64,000 nt of DNA from UBA4575 sp002386945 (lineage in GTDB: Bacteria > Pseudomonadota > Gammaproteobacteria > UBA4575): assembly GCA_943789445.1 (NCBI GenBank), contig CALSUC010000002.1:124001-188000 (forward strand). Reading direction: 5' to 3'. Both the position numbers and the translations under genes were made by a program. The notes under the pieces are model-generated. The model saw only the letters and a list, made by a program, of their open reading frames with translations. It did not search any database and was not told the origin of the DNA. Each line of letters begins with the position of its first letter. The first letter of the stretch is position 1. Shown in pieces: positions 42,424 to 50,648 of the stretch.

Positions 42424-43053
42424 ATGGCTTTAATCGCGAATAGGCGGTCTGTAATGACCTTGTTTTCTGATCCAGTGTGCATGCATAGTCATCGCGCACG
42501 GATCGTGCTTGCTGAGAAAGATATTACGGCCGATGTTATTCATATCGATCCGAATAATAAGCCTGAGGATTTGTTTGCTTTAAATCCTTATAACTCAGTG
42601 CCCACCATAGTTGATCGTGATTTAGTGCTTTATGATTCGCGCGTGATTATGGAATATTTCGATGAGCGTTTCCCGCATCCACCTTTGATGCCGGTAGACC
42701 CTGTGTCACGTTCAAAGTCACGCCTAGCACTGTTCCATATTGAAAAGGACTGGTGTGCGCCAATAGAAAAGATTCTTCACGGCACCGTCGTGCAACAAGA
42801 AAAGGCGCGTAAAGTCTTGACTGATAGCATGGTGAGTTCGCTAGAGATCTTTGAAGCCAAACCTTATTTCTTGAGTGATGACTTCAGTTTGGTGGATTGC
42901 ACTTTGGCACCTCTGATGTGGCGTTTGCCGCTATTAGGGGTCGAAATACCTAAGCAAAGTAAGGCGATTCATGAGTACTGTGAACGTGTCTTTAGTCGTG
43001 AGTCCTTCATCAGCAGTCTGACTGAAGAAGAGCTCGAGATGCGTCCAGAATAA
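42424..43053 (+). CDS. sspA: Stringent starvation protein A
   Basis: A 209-residue GST-fold protein that associates with RNA polymerase. The thioredoxin-like N-terminal half (VMTLFSDPVCMHSHRARIVLAEK) and helical C-terminal half with LVDCTLAPLMWRLPLLGVEIP are typical. SspA lacks GST activity in E. coli and acts in acid and starvation responses. GAGG seven bases upstream marks the start. The petABC-sspA-sspB order is common in gammaproteobacteria. Confidence 0.96.
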   Translation: MALIANRRSVMTLFSDPVCMHSHRARIVLAEKDITADVIHIDPNNKPEDLFALNPYNSVPTIVDRDLVLYDSRVIMEYFDERFPHPPLMPVDPVSRSKSRLALFHIEKDWCAPIEKILHGTVVQQEKARKVLTDSMVSSLEIFEAKPYFLSDDFSLVDCTLAPLMWRLPLLGVEIPKQSKAIHEYCERVFSRESFISSLTEEELEMRPE

Positions 43054-43147
43054 ATGTTGTTAGCACAGCGGTGCCTTGTATCCTCTACAAGTACGCTGTG
43101 TTTGATTTGATTAATCCTATCCCTTTATACCCGCTGTTATCAACACT

Positions 43148-43540
43148 ATGACCTCATCACGCCCTTATCTAGTCCGCGCTATTTTTGAGTGGATTCTCGA
43201 TAATGATATGACGCCACATCTGTTGGTCGATTGTCAGAATGAGCATGTGATTGTGCCTAGGCAGCACGAGCAAGACGGCAAGATTGTTTTGAATGTCAGC
43301 CCTGGTGCCGTGCAGAATCTAGACCTTGGTAACGAAGCGATTGTCTTTGATGCGCGCTTTAGTGGTGAGAGTGTTGCTATATATGTGCCCATCGCCTATG
43401 TTCTAGCTATTTATACGCGTGAAAACGGGCAGGGCATGATGTTTAATGAAGGCGATCAGAACACACCACCACCAGGTATGGATCAACCTGATCCTGAGCA
43501 ACCCCCTCCACGTCGACCCCACTTAAAAGTAGTTAAATAA
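43148..43540 (+). CDS. sspB: ClpXP adaptor protein SspB
   Basis: A 130-residue adaptor that delivers ssrA-tagged proteins to ClpXP. The folded domain (RPYLVRAIFEWILDNDMTPHL; then VLNVSPGAVQNLDLGNEAI) binds the tag, a Pro/Gln/Asp-rich linker follows, and the last residues RRPHLKVVK are the ClpX-binding tail. The length is within family range. It lies 94 bases after sspA and is convergent with the FAD-oxidase gene. Confidence 0.95.
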   Translation: MTSSRPYLVRAIFEWILDNDMTPHLLVDCQNEHVIVPRQHEQDGKIVLNVSPGAVQNLDLGNEAIVFDARFSGESVAIYVPIAYVLAIYTRENGQGMMFNEGDQNTPPPGMDQPDPEQPPPRRPHLKVVK

Positions 43541-43581
43541 GCGCTACTGCATTAAGACGAGTGGCCTAGTCGATTGAGTGA

Positions 43582-44970
43582 TTAGCTCTCTGTTGGCCAG
43601 CTTTTGTTTGGATTAAGAATCAGATCTGGGTCGAACTGTTGTTTAATTTGGCGCATTAAACGTAACTCAGCTTGTCCTAGCTCACGGTCGACATAATCTC
43701 GTTTAGCGATGCCAACGCCATGCTCGCCGGACAATGTCCCGTCCAAACTAAGCACTAAACTAAAGACCTCTGTCAGACAATGCTTGGCATGTTGATCCTG
43801 TATTGGATCTGCCGCATCGTACAATATATTGACGTGTAAATTGCCATTACCGGCATGACCGAAATTGACGATTGGTAGTTCGTAACGCTCGGAAAGTTGA
43901 TCTAAGCCAGTCAGTAAATTGCTTAACTGTGGGATCGGTACGACCACATCCTCATTGATTTTATTTGGAGCTAGGTTGCGCAATATGGGGGAAAGGGCTT
44001 TGCGTGCTTGCCATAATTCTTTCGCTTGTTCCGGGCTGTGTGCACAGTTGATCTCTAATGGTGACAATGCCGCCAAAGTATTTTCAATATGACGGCTGCT
44101 GACAGTCAAAGAATCAGGATCGCCATCGATCTCGACCATTAACATGGCGGCTGCAGCTTGTGGCAGTTCCAGCGGACTATGTTGGCGCAGTAAGTCCAGG
44201 GCATGGTGGTCCATAAACTCTAAGGCACATGGTGTATGCGACTGTGCCATTAAGGCCTGAATCGCTGTGCTCGCTTCGGTGTGTGATGAAAACAAAACAC
44301 GGAAAGTATTTTTGTCGGAAGGTAGTGGCAATAGTTTGAGGTCAGCCTCAGTGATGATAGCAAGACAGCCTTCAGAGCCAATTAATAAGCGAGTAAGGTC
44401 AAGACCGACAACTCCTTTGCTGGTTTTGCTGCCAGTGATAATAGTTTCAGCATTACCAGTGACTGCCTTTAGGCGCAGAGTATTATCACGACAAGAACCA
44501 TATTTGACTGCGCGAGGCCCGGCCGCATTACAGGCTAGATTGCCACCAATACTGCAGTATTCTGCACTGCTAGGATCTGGTGCCCAGAAGAAGCCGTGTG
44601 GTTTTAAATAATCTTGTAAGGCTAAATTGGTGATGCCAGCTTGTACGCGTACGCTACGATTACCAGGGTCAAATTCAAGCACCTGATTCATGCGTTCTAA
44701 CGATAAGACAATGCCACCACTGGTCGGAACGGCAGCCCCTGTTGTACCAGTCCCACGACCACGCGTAGTTAATGGGACTTGATGTTCCTTACACAGGGCA
44801 ACGCAGGCAAGCACCTGCTCGTGTGAACTGGCCATGACGACAGCATCAGGTGGATGATGCAGTTTGCTGTTGTCATAGCCATAGGCCCAGCAGTCGGCTG
44901 CATCTAGATAGACATTATCTTGACCAAAGATGGTCAGTAGGGCTTTGGCTACTGCAGGCTGTATAGGCAC
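43582..44970 (-). CDS. FAD-binding oxidase, GlcD/D-lactate dehydrogenase-like
   Basis: A 462-residue flavoprotein of the FAD-linked oxidase (PCMH-type) family. The FAD-binding half has PLTTRGRGTGTTGAAVPTSG near 63-82 and SIGGNLACNAAGPRAVKYG near 143-161; the C-terminal cap holds NFGHAGNGNLHVNI and GTLSGEHGVGIAKRDYV. The family includes GlcD, D-lactate and D-2-hydroxyglutarate dehydrogenases, and the exact substrate cannot be decided. No 4Fe-4S domain or GlcE/GlcF partner is adjacent. An 8-bp palindrome at 44989-45007 lies just upstream. Confidence 0.88.
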   Translation of the reverse strand: MPIQPAVAKALLTIFGQDNVYLDAADCWAYGYDNSKLHHPPDAVVMASSHEQVLACVALCKEHQVPLTTRGRGTGTTGAAVPTSGGIVLSLERMNQVLEFDPGNRSVRVQAGITNLALQDYLKPHGFFWAPDPSSAEYCSIGGNLACNAAGPRAVKYGSCRDNTLRLKAVTGNAETIITGSKTSKGVVGLDLTRLLIGSEGCLAIITEADLKLLPLPSDKNTFRVLFSSHTEASTAIQALMAQSHTPCALEFMDHHALDLLRQHSPLELPQAAAAMLMVEIDGDPDSLTVSSRHIENTLAALSPLEINCAHSPEQAKELWQARKALSPILRNLAPNKINEDVVVPIPQLSNLLTGLDQLSERYELPIVNFGHAGNGNLHVNILYDAADPIQDQHAKHCLTEVFSLVLSLDGTLSGEHGVGIAKRDYVDRELGQAELRLMRQIKQQFDPDLILNPNKSWPTES

Positions 44971-44988
44971 GGGTTACTCGGTTGGATG

Positions 44989-45007
44989 AATCATTAATAT
45001 AATGATT
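44989..45007. promoter_or_regulatory. Palindromic site upstream of FAD-oxidase gene
   Basis: A perfect inverted repeat AATCATTA-ATA-TAATGATT starts 19 bases before the ATG of the minus-strand oxidase gene. The AT-rich perfect dyad is of operator size. A role as a regulator-binding site is inferred only from position and symmetry; it has no U tract that would suggest a terminator for yraN. Confidence 0.35.
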
Positions 45008-45103
45008 TTAACAAGGCTGACGCTTGAAGATAGTGTTAATCAATGAATTCTTTGGGTCGGGGCAGGTGCGTGTACTACAGGCATAGGTTTGACTTGGCAT
45101 ATG

Positions 45104-45448
45104 TTAGTCAGCGCTAAAGGCATCATAGAACCACTCTAATGTGTTGTCGTCATTTAGGGTAATAACATCAAAACGTGTAGCAGGTAGCTGTGTTTCTTGT
45201 TGCAGGTAATGATTCGCAGTAAATATTAGTTTGCGCCTTTTATGGGCATCGATACTTTCTAAGGCAGAGCCATAGCGCTGGTTATTACGTAGACGTACCT
45301 CGACAAAAACCACTGTGTCATCATCCAGCATGATGAGGTCTAGCTCACCGTGACGGCAATGATAATTACGTGTCACCAGTGTTAAGCCTTGTTGCTGCAG
45401 ATAGCAGCAGGCTAAGTCTTCTGCTTTTTTACCGCGTAGTCGACTCAT
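45104..45448 (-). CDS. yraN: UPF0102 family endonuclease-like protein YraN
   Basis: A 114-residue protein with the Holliday-junction-resolvase-like fold of the UPF0102 family. The active-site-like residues are in HGELDLIMLDDDTVVFVEVRLR (E, D, E-x-R). Cellular function is unknown. Its start overlaps the lpoA 3' end by 20 bases, and the rsmI/lpoA/yraN arrangement is the same as in E. coli. It is followed by a 133-base gap before the FAD-oxidase gene. Confidence 0.93.
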   Translation of the reverse strand: MSRLRGKKAEDLACCYLQQQGLTLVTRNYHCRHGELDLIMLDDDTVVFVEVRLRNNQRYGSALESIDAHKRRKLIFTANHYLQQETQLPATRFDVITLNDDNTLEWFYDAFSAD

Positions 45449-47378
45449 GCGCGGGTTGCAGAGTGATGGAATCGTCTACTAATACCATCGCTTCAATTTC
45501 AGCTAGGGATGGGGTTCTGTTTAATGGTCGTGCCCGACCTTTACGGAATTTTGCAAAGCTTAGTTGGCTCTTTAAATAACCATCTTGTATTAAACGCAAT
45601 TCACCAGTAACTCCATTGTAGGTGTGTTCGCCTGAATTTATGAGTCGGCCTAATTCATTTGGGATGCGATAGGCGTCAATGCCTAAGGCAGTTAGACGGG
45701 GTGCATAGTTATAACTATCAGTCGCTGTAATCATTAGTACATCACGGAGTAAATCGGTGCTGGCATCTGTTTGTAAAATCCATGGCATATCACAATAAAT
45801 CGTACTGTCGATATCACGATCACGTGCAATGTTTTGAATGCCAGAAAAGATTCGAGAGGTACTGTATACCGCTAGATCGGTAGCATAGTAAAAATCAATT
45901 TGAGGGCGCAGTAGGCGTGCAGTTGCAGGTTCAGAAAGTAAAAAAACCATATCGACATCTTGCCGACGTCTAGGCTCAAACGTTGGGCGGATGCCTAATG
46001 CTTTCCGTAGCTCACGATTTCGCTGTTCACTCTGGCTGATGTGCAGTGCCTGCTTTAAAGATTCGGAATGGTCTTTTTCAGCACTCTGATAGATTTGGGT
46101 GGTTAAGACCGTGCCAGCTAGACGTTCGAATTCTAGTTTAAAGCTCTCAGCAAGTTCACTGCCCCATGCAGTATCTGGGGTAATGATGATGGCGCGTCTA
46201 TGTTTGTCTGAGATGGCTCGTTGTGCAACTTGTTGTGCTTGGTCTGTTTCATTGAGTGCAAATTGGAACAAGTTCTTAGGCAGTGAGTGATTAGATTTGA
46301 ATTGGCTCAAGGCCAATAGAGGGACCTTAAGTTTAGATTGTCGTGCAAACAACTTGAGGGTGCCCGGGGTATAGGCACCGATCACAAAGTCTGCACCTTC
46401 ACTGACTGCTTCACGATACTTGTTTAAGGCGGTGAGGCTACGACTTTCACTGTCATAGCTTCGTAGTTCTGGTCGGTAGTCTGTCTCTGTGCTTAATTCT
46501 GCCGCAGCCTCTATGCCAGCCAATATCGCTAGACCTTCTTTTGCATAATCTCCAGTCAAGGGTAGGACGATGGCAATATGTTGAGGTGCAGGGATATGTC
46601 GACGCATCTGTTGCAAGATCTGATTGAGTAAATTCTTGCTAATAGGGTGTTGTCGATAACGTACTCGCCAGTCTGATATTGCACGTCTGAAATCAGTTTG
46701 TGCGCTGTAGCTCACACGCCAGGTTTGTGCCAGTGCAGCCCAGCCAGAGAGAGGTTGAATAGCGGCTGCTTGCCAGCTATCGAGTTGTTCTGAATCAACA
46801 GTTTTGAGCAACTGCCACAGTTGTTGTTCATTGTTAGTCTTGGCCGATGAGGTCAGCCATTTGCTGAGTTGTGCGCGGGCCTTAATCTGCTCTAGTGGCT
46901 TATTAAGTGCACTGTAGGCAGCTACTAATAGCTCTGCGTGACGCAGTTGGGCAGCTTTTAGGTTGTTCTTGCTGTCTTGCTCTGCCAACGCCTGAATGAT
47001 TCCAATATAATCTTCGGCATACAGCGCAAGCTCTGCTTCAGCGATACGTTTGCGTGTTATGGCGAGTGGCTTTAGTTGATCTTCAGTAATGGCAGCAAGG
47101 TCGTCTGTTGCCTGTGCATAGCCTCTGGCTAACAGCATCAGTTCAGTAGCACGTAACCAATAGTGTGCTGCCTGGTCAGAGGTTTTGGCATTGCGGCGGT
47201 AGAGTTCAGCGGCACGCGCATAAAGGCCTCTGGCAGCGAGACTTTCTGCCTCTGGGAGCAGTGTGCTTTCGGTTGCTTCTGGTCTGCTCAGCTCACCCGG
47301 AAGAGGGCCACAGCTGGTTAATAGCAGCATAGGTAAGAGCATTAGCAATAATATAAGACGGCAATGGCGCTGTTTCAT
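45429..47378 (-). CDS. lpoA: Penicillin-binding protein activator LpoA
   Basis: An outer-membrane lipoprotein of 649 residues that stimulates PBP1A. The lipobox LLTSC puts the lipidated cysteine at C23. The N-terminal half is TPR-like helical (about 40-265), and the C-terminal half is a periplasmic-binding-protein fold (HIAIVLPLTGDYAKEGLAILAGIEAAAE, near 270-297, onward). Divergent from rsmI with 48 bases between, exactly the E. coli order. Confidence 0.94.
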   Translation of the reverse strand: MKQRHCRLILLLMLLPMLLLTSCGPLPGELSRPEATESTLLPEAESLAARGLYARAAELYRRNAKTSDQAAHYWLRATELMLLARGYAQATDDLAAITEDQLKPLAITRKRIAEAELALYAEDYIGIIQALAEQDSKNNLKAAQLRHAELLVAAYSALNKPLEQIKARAQLSKWLTSSAKTNNEQQLWQLLKTVDSEQLDSWQAAAIQPLSGWAALAQTWRVSYSAQTDFRRAISDWRVRYRQHPISKNLLNQILQQMRRHIPAPQHIAIVLPLTGDYAKEGLAILAGIEAAAELSTETDYRPELRSYDSESRSLTALNKYREAVSEGADFVIGAYTPGTLKLFARQSKLKVPLLALSQFKSNHSLPKNLFQFALNETDQAQQVAQRAISDKHRRAIIITPDTAWGSELAESFKLEFERLAGTVLTTQIYQSAEKDHSESLKQALHISQSEQRNRELRKALGIRPTFEPRRRQDVDMVFLLSEPATARLLRPQIDFYYATDLAVYSTSRIFSGIQNIARDRDIDSTIYCDMPWILQTDASTDLLRDVLMITATDSYNYAPRLTALGIDAYRIPNELGRLINSGEHTYNGVTGELRLIQDGYLKSQLSFAKFRKGRARPLNRTPSLAEIEAMVLVDDSITLQPAHESTTR

Positions 47379-47426
47379 AGCTGGATTTCAGGTATAAACC
47401 TTAGGTAATCAAAAACAGGTGAAAAT

Positions 47427-48269
47427 GTGTCTACACTCTATATTGTTGCAACCCCGATTGGAAATCTTCAAGACGTTAGTTTGCGTGCGCTGGAGGTTCT
47501 TAAATCGGTAGATTTAGTGGCTGCTGAAGATACGCGAGTGGCGCAAAAGTTACTGACTGCCCATGGTATCTCGAGCAGGATGATCTCCTATCATCAGCAT
47601 AATGCCGACGAGAAGGATCCTCAGCTACTTGAGTTGCTGCAGCAGGGCCAAAGCATTGCCTATGTCTCAGATGCCGGCACCCCTTTATTAAGTGATCCAG
47701 GTCACTCATTGGTGCGGATCTGTTATCAACACGATATTCCAGTGACCGCCATTCCAGGTGCGAGTGCCGCTATGGCGGCCTTCTCAATTAATCCGTTTAA
47801 TGCCAGTCGATTCTCTTTCGAGGGATTTTTACCACCAAAGAGTGCCGCCCGTTGTGAACGTCTACGGCAGTTGCAAGGGGAAACTCGTGCGATCATTCTG
47901 TACGAATCGAAACATCGCTTGCTGGAGTTGGTGTCAGACATGATTACGGTCTTGGGAGAGGAGCGTGAGATTATGCTGGCGCGTGAGTTGAGCAAGCTAC
48001 ACGAGCAGGTGTTTTACGCCAGTCTGGCTGAATTAGAGGTTGCCTTGAATGATGACAGAATAACGCTGAAAGGCGAATTTGTCCTCATTTTAAAGGGAGA
48101 TGACGGTAGTTGTCATCAAGATGAGCGACAACGGCAGGCTGATATTTTGTTTCAGCAGCTTAAAACATGCATGAGTCAGCGAGATGCGGTGGATTTAGCG
48201 CAGACATTATTTAAACTGCCACGAAACACCTTGAAAATGATGGCGGCTAAGCACTATCAGGTCTCTTGA
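47427..48269 (+). CDS. rsmI: 16S rRNA 2'-O-ribose C1402 methyltransferase RsmI
   Basis: A 280-residue SAM-dependent methyltransferase modifying C1402 of 16S rRNA. Hallmarks are LYIVATPIGNLQDVSLRALE at the N-terminus, AEDTRVAQKLL, YVSDAGTPLLSDPG and AIPGASAAMAA. The start is GTG at 47427. It is divergent from lpoA and 51 bases before rnpB. Confidence 0.96.
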   Translation: MSTLYIVATPIGNLQDVSLRALEVLKSVDLVAAEDTRVAQKLLTAHGISSRMISYHQHNADEKDPQLLELLQQGQSIAYVSDAGTPLLSDPGHSLVRICYQHDIPVTAIPGASAAMAAFSINPFNASRFSFEGFLPPKSAARCERLRQLQGETRAIILYESKHRLLELVSDMITVLGEEREIMLARELSKLHEQVFYASLAELEVALNDDRITLKGEFVLILKGDDGSCHQDERQRQADILFQQLKTCMSQRDAVDLAQTLFKLPRNTLKMMAAKHYQVS

Positions 48270-48320
48270 GTTTGGCTAAATCGTTCTGAACTGTAGGCTA
48301 TGAGTGTGCTAGAGTCGCCT

Positions 48321-48671
<351 letters not shown>

Positions 48672-48873
48672 TTATTAATTCGGTGATTTATGGCCGCTCT
48701 GCTCGGTCAAATAACCTAGTTCTCATCCTAAAATCCATCCAAGTTAAAGTAAACTATCAACAAGTCAATTCAAGCAGCTAATATAGCAAGTTTTCTTTGA
48801 TTTTCCCACTCGGAAAAGTCACGTAAGTAACTGTCTTACAAGGTAAAATCTTAAATTCATCCGTTGATTTCTC

Positions 48874-48902
48874 TTGCTTTTTGGCAAGCGCATTCCTATA
48901 GT
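48874..48902 (+). promoter_or_regulatory. Sigma-70 promoter of the dcw cluster
   Basis: A TTGCTT -35 box at 48874-48879 and a TATAGT -10 box at 48897-48902 are separated by exactly 17 bases, a good vegetative promoter. Initiation would fall near 48909, at the head of the GTGG repeat array. The rest of the 322-base interval between rnpB and mraZ shows no other gene. Confidence 0.6.
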
Positions 48903-48944
48903 GTGGAATTGTGGAAGAAAGTGGTAGTTTGTGGAAAATTGGGT
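48903..48944 (+). promoter_or_regulatory. MraZ operator: phased GTGG repeats
   Basis: GTGGAA, GTGGAA, GTGGTA and GTGGAA begin at 48903, 48911, 48921 and 48931, the last three with exact 10-base periodicity, and TTGGGT follows at 48939. MraZ is known to bind tandem TGGGN-type boxes on one helix face upstream of its own gene. The placement right after the promoter fits autorepression. The third G of the usual box is replaced by A or T in most units. Confidence 0.65.
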
Positions 48945-48993
48945 CGGCATAGTGTCTTTTTTGACCCCTTACTCTTAGAGCGCAACGGACGAG

Positions 48994-49446
48994 ATGTTTC
49001 GAGGTATTACAGCAACAACGCTAGATGTAAAAGGGCGTATTACTATTCCGACTAAGTATCGGGATGAGATTGCTGTCGCCTGTGAAGGGCACCTGGTCGT
49101 GACTGCTGATATTGATCGCTGCCTGCTGATCTATCCCTTCCCAGAATGGGAACGCATCGAATCCGAGCTTCTCAGTCTACCGAATGTTAAGCGTCAAGTA
49201 CGACGTTGGCATCGCCTCTACTTAGGTTATGCCAAACCCTGTGATATCGATAGCCAATCACGCCTATTACTTCCTCCAGAACTGCGCGACTTCGCTGGTC
49301 TCGATAAGAATATTTTCTTGGTCGGTCAAGGTAATAAGTTTGAGCTGTGGGATGAGCAGTCTTGGCAGCGTAATTGTGAGAGCTGGTTGGATGAAGAAAC
49401 AAATTCTGATGAAGGTGATTCATTACTTGATAGCCTAAAAATCTAG
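48994..49446 (+). CDS. mraZ: Transcriptional regulator MraZ
   Basis: A 150-residue protein with two SpoVT/AbrB-like DNA-binding halves (TTLDVKGRITIPTKYRDEI near 8-26 and CDIDSQSRLLLPPELRDFA near 86-104). It forms rings and represses the dcw cluster. GGACGAG precedes the ATG directly. A possible longer ORF at 48864 in another frame is a shadow. It starts the 15-kb division and cell wall operon. Confidence 0.96.
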   Translation: MFRGITATTLDVKGRITIPTKYRDEIAVACEGHLVVTADIDRCLLIYPFPEWERIESELLSLPNVKRQVRRWHRLYLGYAKPCDIDSQSRLLLPPELRDFAGLDKNIFLVGQGNKFELWDEQSWQRNCESWLDEETNSDEGDSLLDSLKI

Positions 49447-49449
49447 CGC

Positions 49450-50382
49450 ATGTCGGACACAAAAGCCCATGTACCCGTGCTATTGGCCGAGACGCTGGCA
49501 GCGCTGAATATCAATGCTGATGGCTGTTACATCGATGGTACTTTTGGCCGTGGTGGTCATAGTGCTTGCTTACTTGATGCCTTATCACCACAAGGACAGC
49601 TGATCGTTTTTGATAAAGACACGGCTGCGATTGAAGAGGCTAAACAAAATTTTGCTGGTGATCAGCGGTTGCAGTTGCGGCATGACTCGTTCGCCAATAT
49701 GGCACGACTAGGGACAGAGCAAGACCTGTTCGGCAAGGTCGATGGTGTGATGCTGGATTTAGGTGTTTCTTCGCCTCAGTTAGATGAGGCAGAGCGAGGC
49801 TTTAGTTTTAGTCGTAACGGGCCACTGGATATGCGCATGAATACTGCTGGTGGTGAAACTGCAGCAGAGTGGTTAGCGTATGTTGAGAAGGCTGAGTTAG
49901 TTCGCGTCTTACGAGATTTTGGAGAGGAAAAGCTGGCTAAAATGATTGCCGCTAAGATTATTCAATATCGTACCGATAACGTGCTGGAGACCACTCGGCA
50001 GCTGGCTGAAATAGTGCGTGGCTGTTATTCACCACAATATAAAGGGGTGCATCCCGCAACTCGTACATTCCAAGCTATTCGTATTCATATCAACCAAGAG
50101 CTAGATGATTTAGTGCAGGGTTTAGATGATGCCTTTGAATTGCTTGCAGTCGGTGGACGCCTCGCAGTCATAAGTTTCCATTCATTAGAAGACCGTATCG
50201 TTAAACGATTTATTCGTGATACCCGAGTCAGTCACACGCCAAAACATTTACCTGTAATAGAGCAAACCACACCTTATTTAAAAGCAGTGGGTAAGTTGGT
50301 TCGGCCGAGTGATGCTGAATGTGAAGAGAATCCGAGAGCCCGTAGTGGGCGCTTGCGCATCGCTGAAAAGGTGATGCCGTGA
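49450..50382 (+). CDS. rsmH: 16S rRNA N4-methyltransferase RsmH (MraW)
   Basis: A 310-residue methyltransferase acting on C1402 of 16S rRNA, the same nucleotide modified by RsmI from the other side of rnpB. The SAM-binding site is DGTFGRGGHS near 28-37, with MLDLGVSSPQLDEAERGFSF and the C-terminal VISFHSLEDRIVKRF typical. It is 3 bases after mraZ and overlaps ftsL by 4. Confidence 0.97.
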   Translation: MSDTKAHVPVLLAETLAALNINADGCYIDGTFGRGGHSACLLDALSPQGQLIVFDKDTAAIEEAKQNFAGDQRLQLRHDSFANMARLGTEQDLFGKVDGVMLDLGVSSPQLDEAERGFSFSRNGPLDMRMNTAGGETAAEWLAYVEKAELVRVLRDFGEEKLAKMIAAKIIQYRTDNVLETTRQLAEIVRGCYSPQYKGVHPATRTFQAIRIHINQELDDLVQGLDDAFELLAVGGRLAVISFHSLEDRIVKRFIRDTRVSHTPKHLPVIEQTTPYLKAVGKLVRPSDAECEENPRARSGRLRIAEKVMP

Positions 50383-50645
50383 AGGCGCTGCTTTGGCTTA
50401 TGGTTTATGTTTTGGTCGTTACCAGTGCCTCTGCTGTTGCCTATAGCAAACATTTACAACGACGCAATTTCTTTGAGTTGCAGCAGTTGCAAGAGCGAGG
50501 TGCTGCCTTAGAAACAGAATGGGAGCGATTGCTATTAGAGGAGAGCACTTGGGCAGATCAGAGCCGGATTGAAAAAGTAGCACGTGAGCGACTTGGCATG
50601 CATATCATCGCACGTGATGATATGCGCGTTATGGAGTTGCCTTAA
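50379..50645 (+). CDS. ftsL: Cell division protein FtsL
   Basis: An 88-residue bitopic membrane protein: a short cytoplasmic start, a membrane helix at about 3-22 (LLWLMVYVLVVTSASAVAYS) and a periplasmic coiled coil (FFELQQLQERGAALETEWERL). It joins FtsB and FtsQ in the divisome and activates FtsWI. The order between rsmH and ftsI and the size fix the call; sequence identity in this family is low. Confidence 0.92.
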   Translation: MKALLWLMVYVLVVTSASAVAYSKHLQRRNFFELQQLQERGAALETEWERLLLEESTWADQSRIEKVARERLGMHIIARDDMRVMELP

Positions 50646-50648
50646 GTC

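Noticed and set aside
48691..48707. GGCCG / CGGTC hairpin as the rnpB terminator
   Set aside because: Only 5 base pairs with one G-U and no U run; too weak to call.
48864..49055. Open frame of 63 codons before and across the mraZ start
   Set aside because: It covers the promoter and the GTGG repeats and runs into mraZ in another frame; composition is not protein-like.
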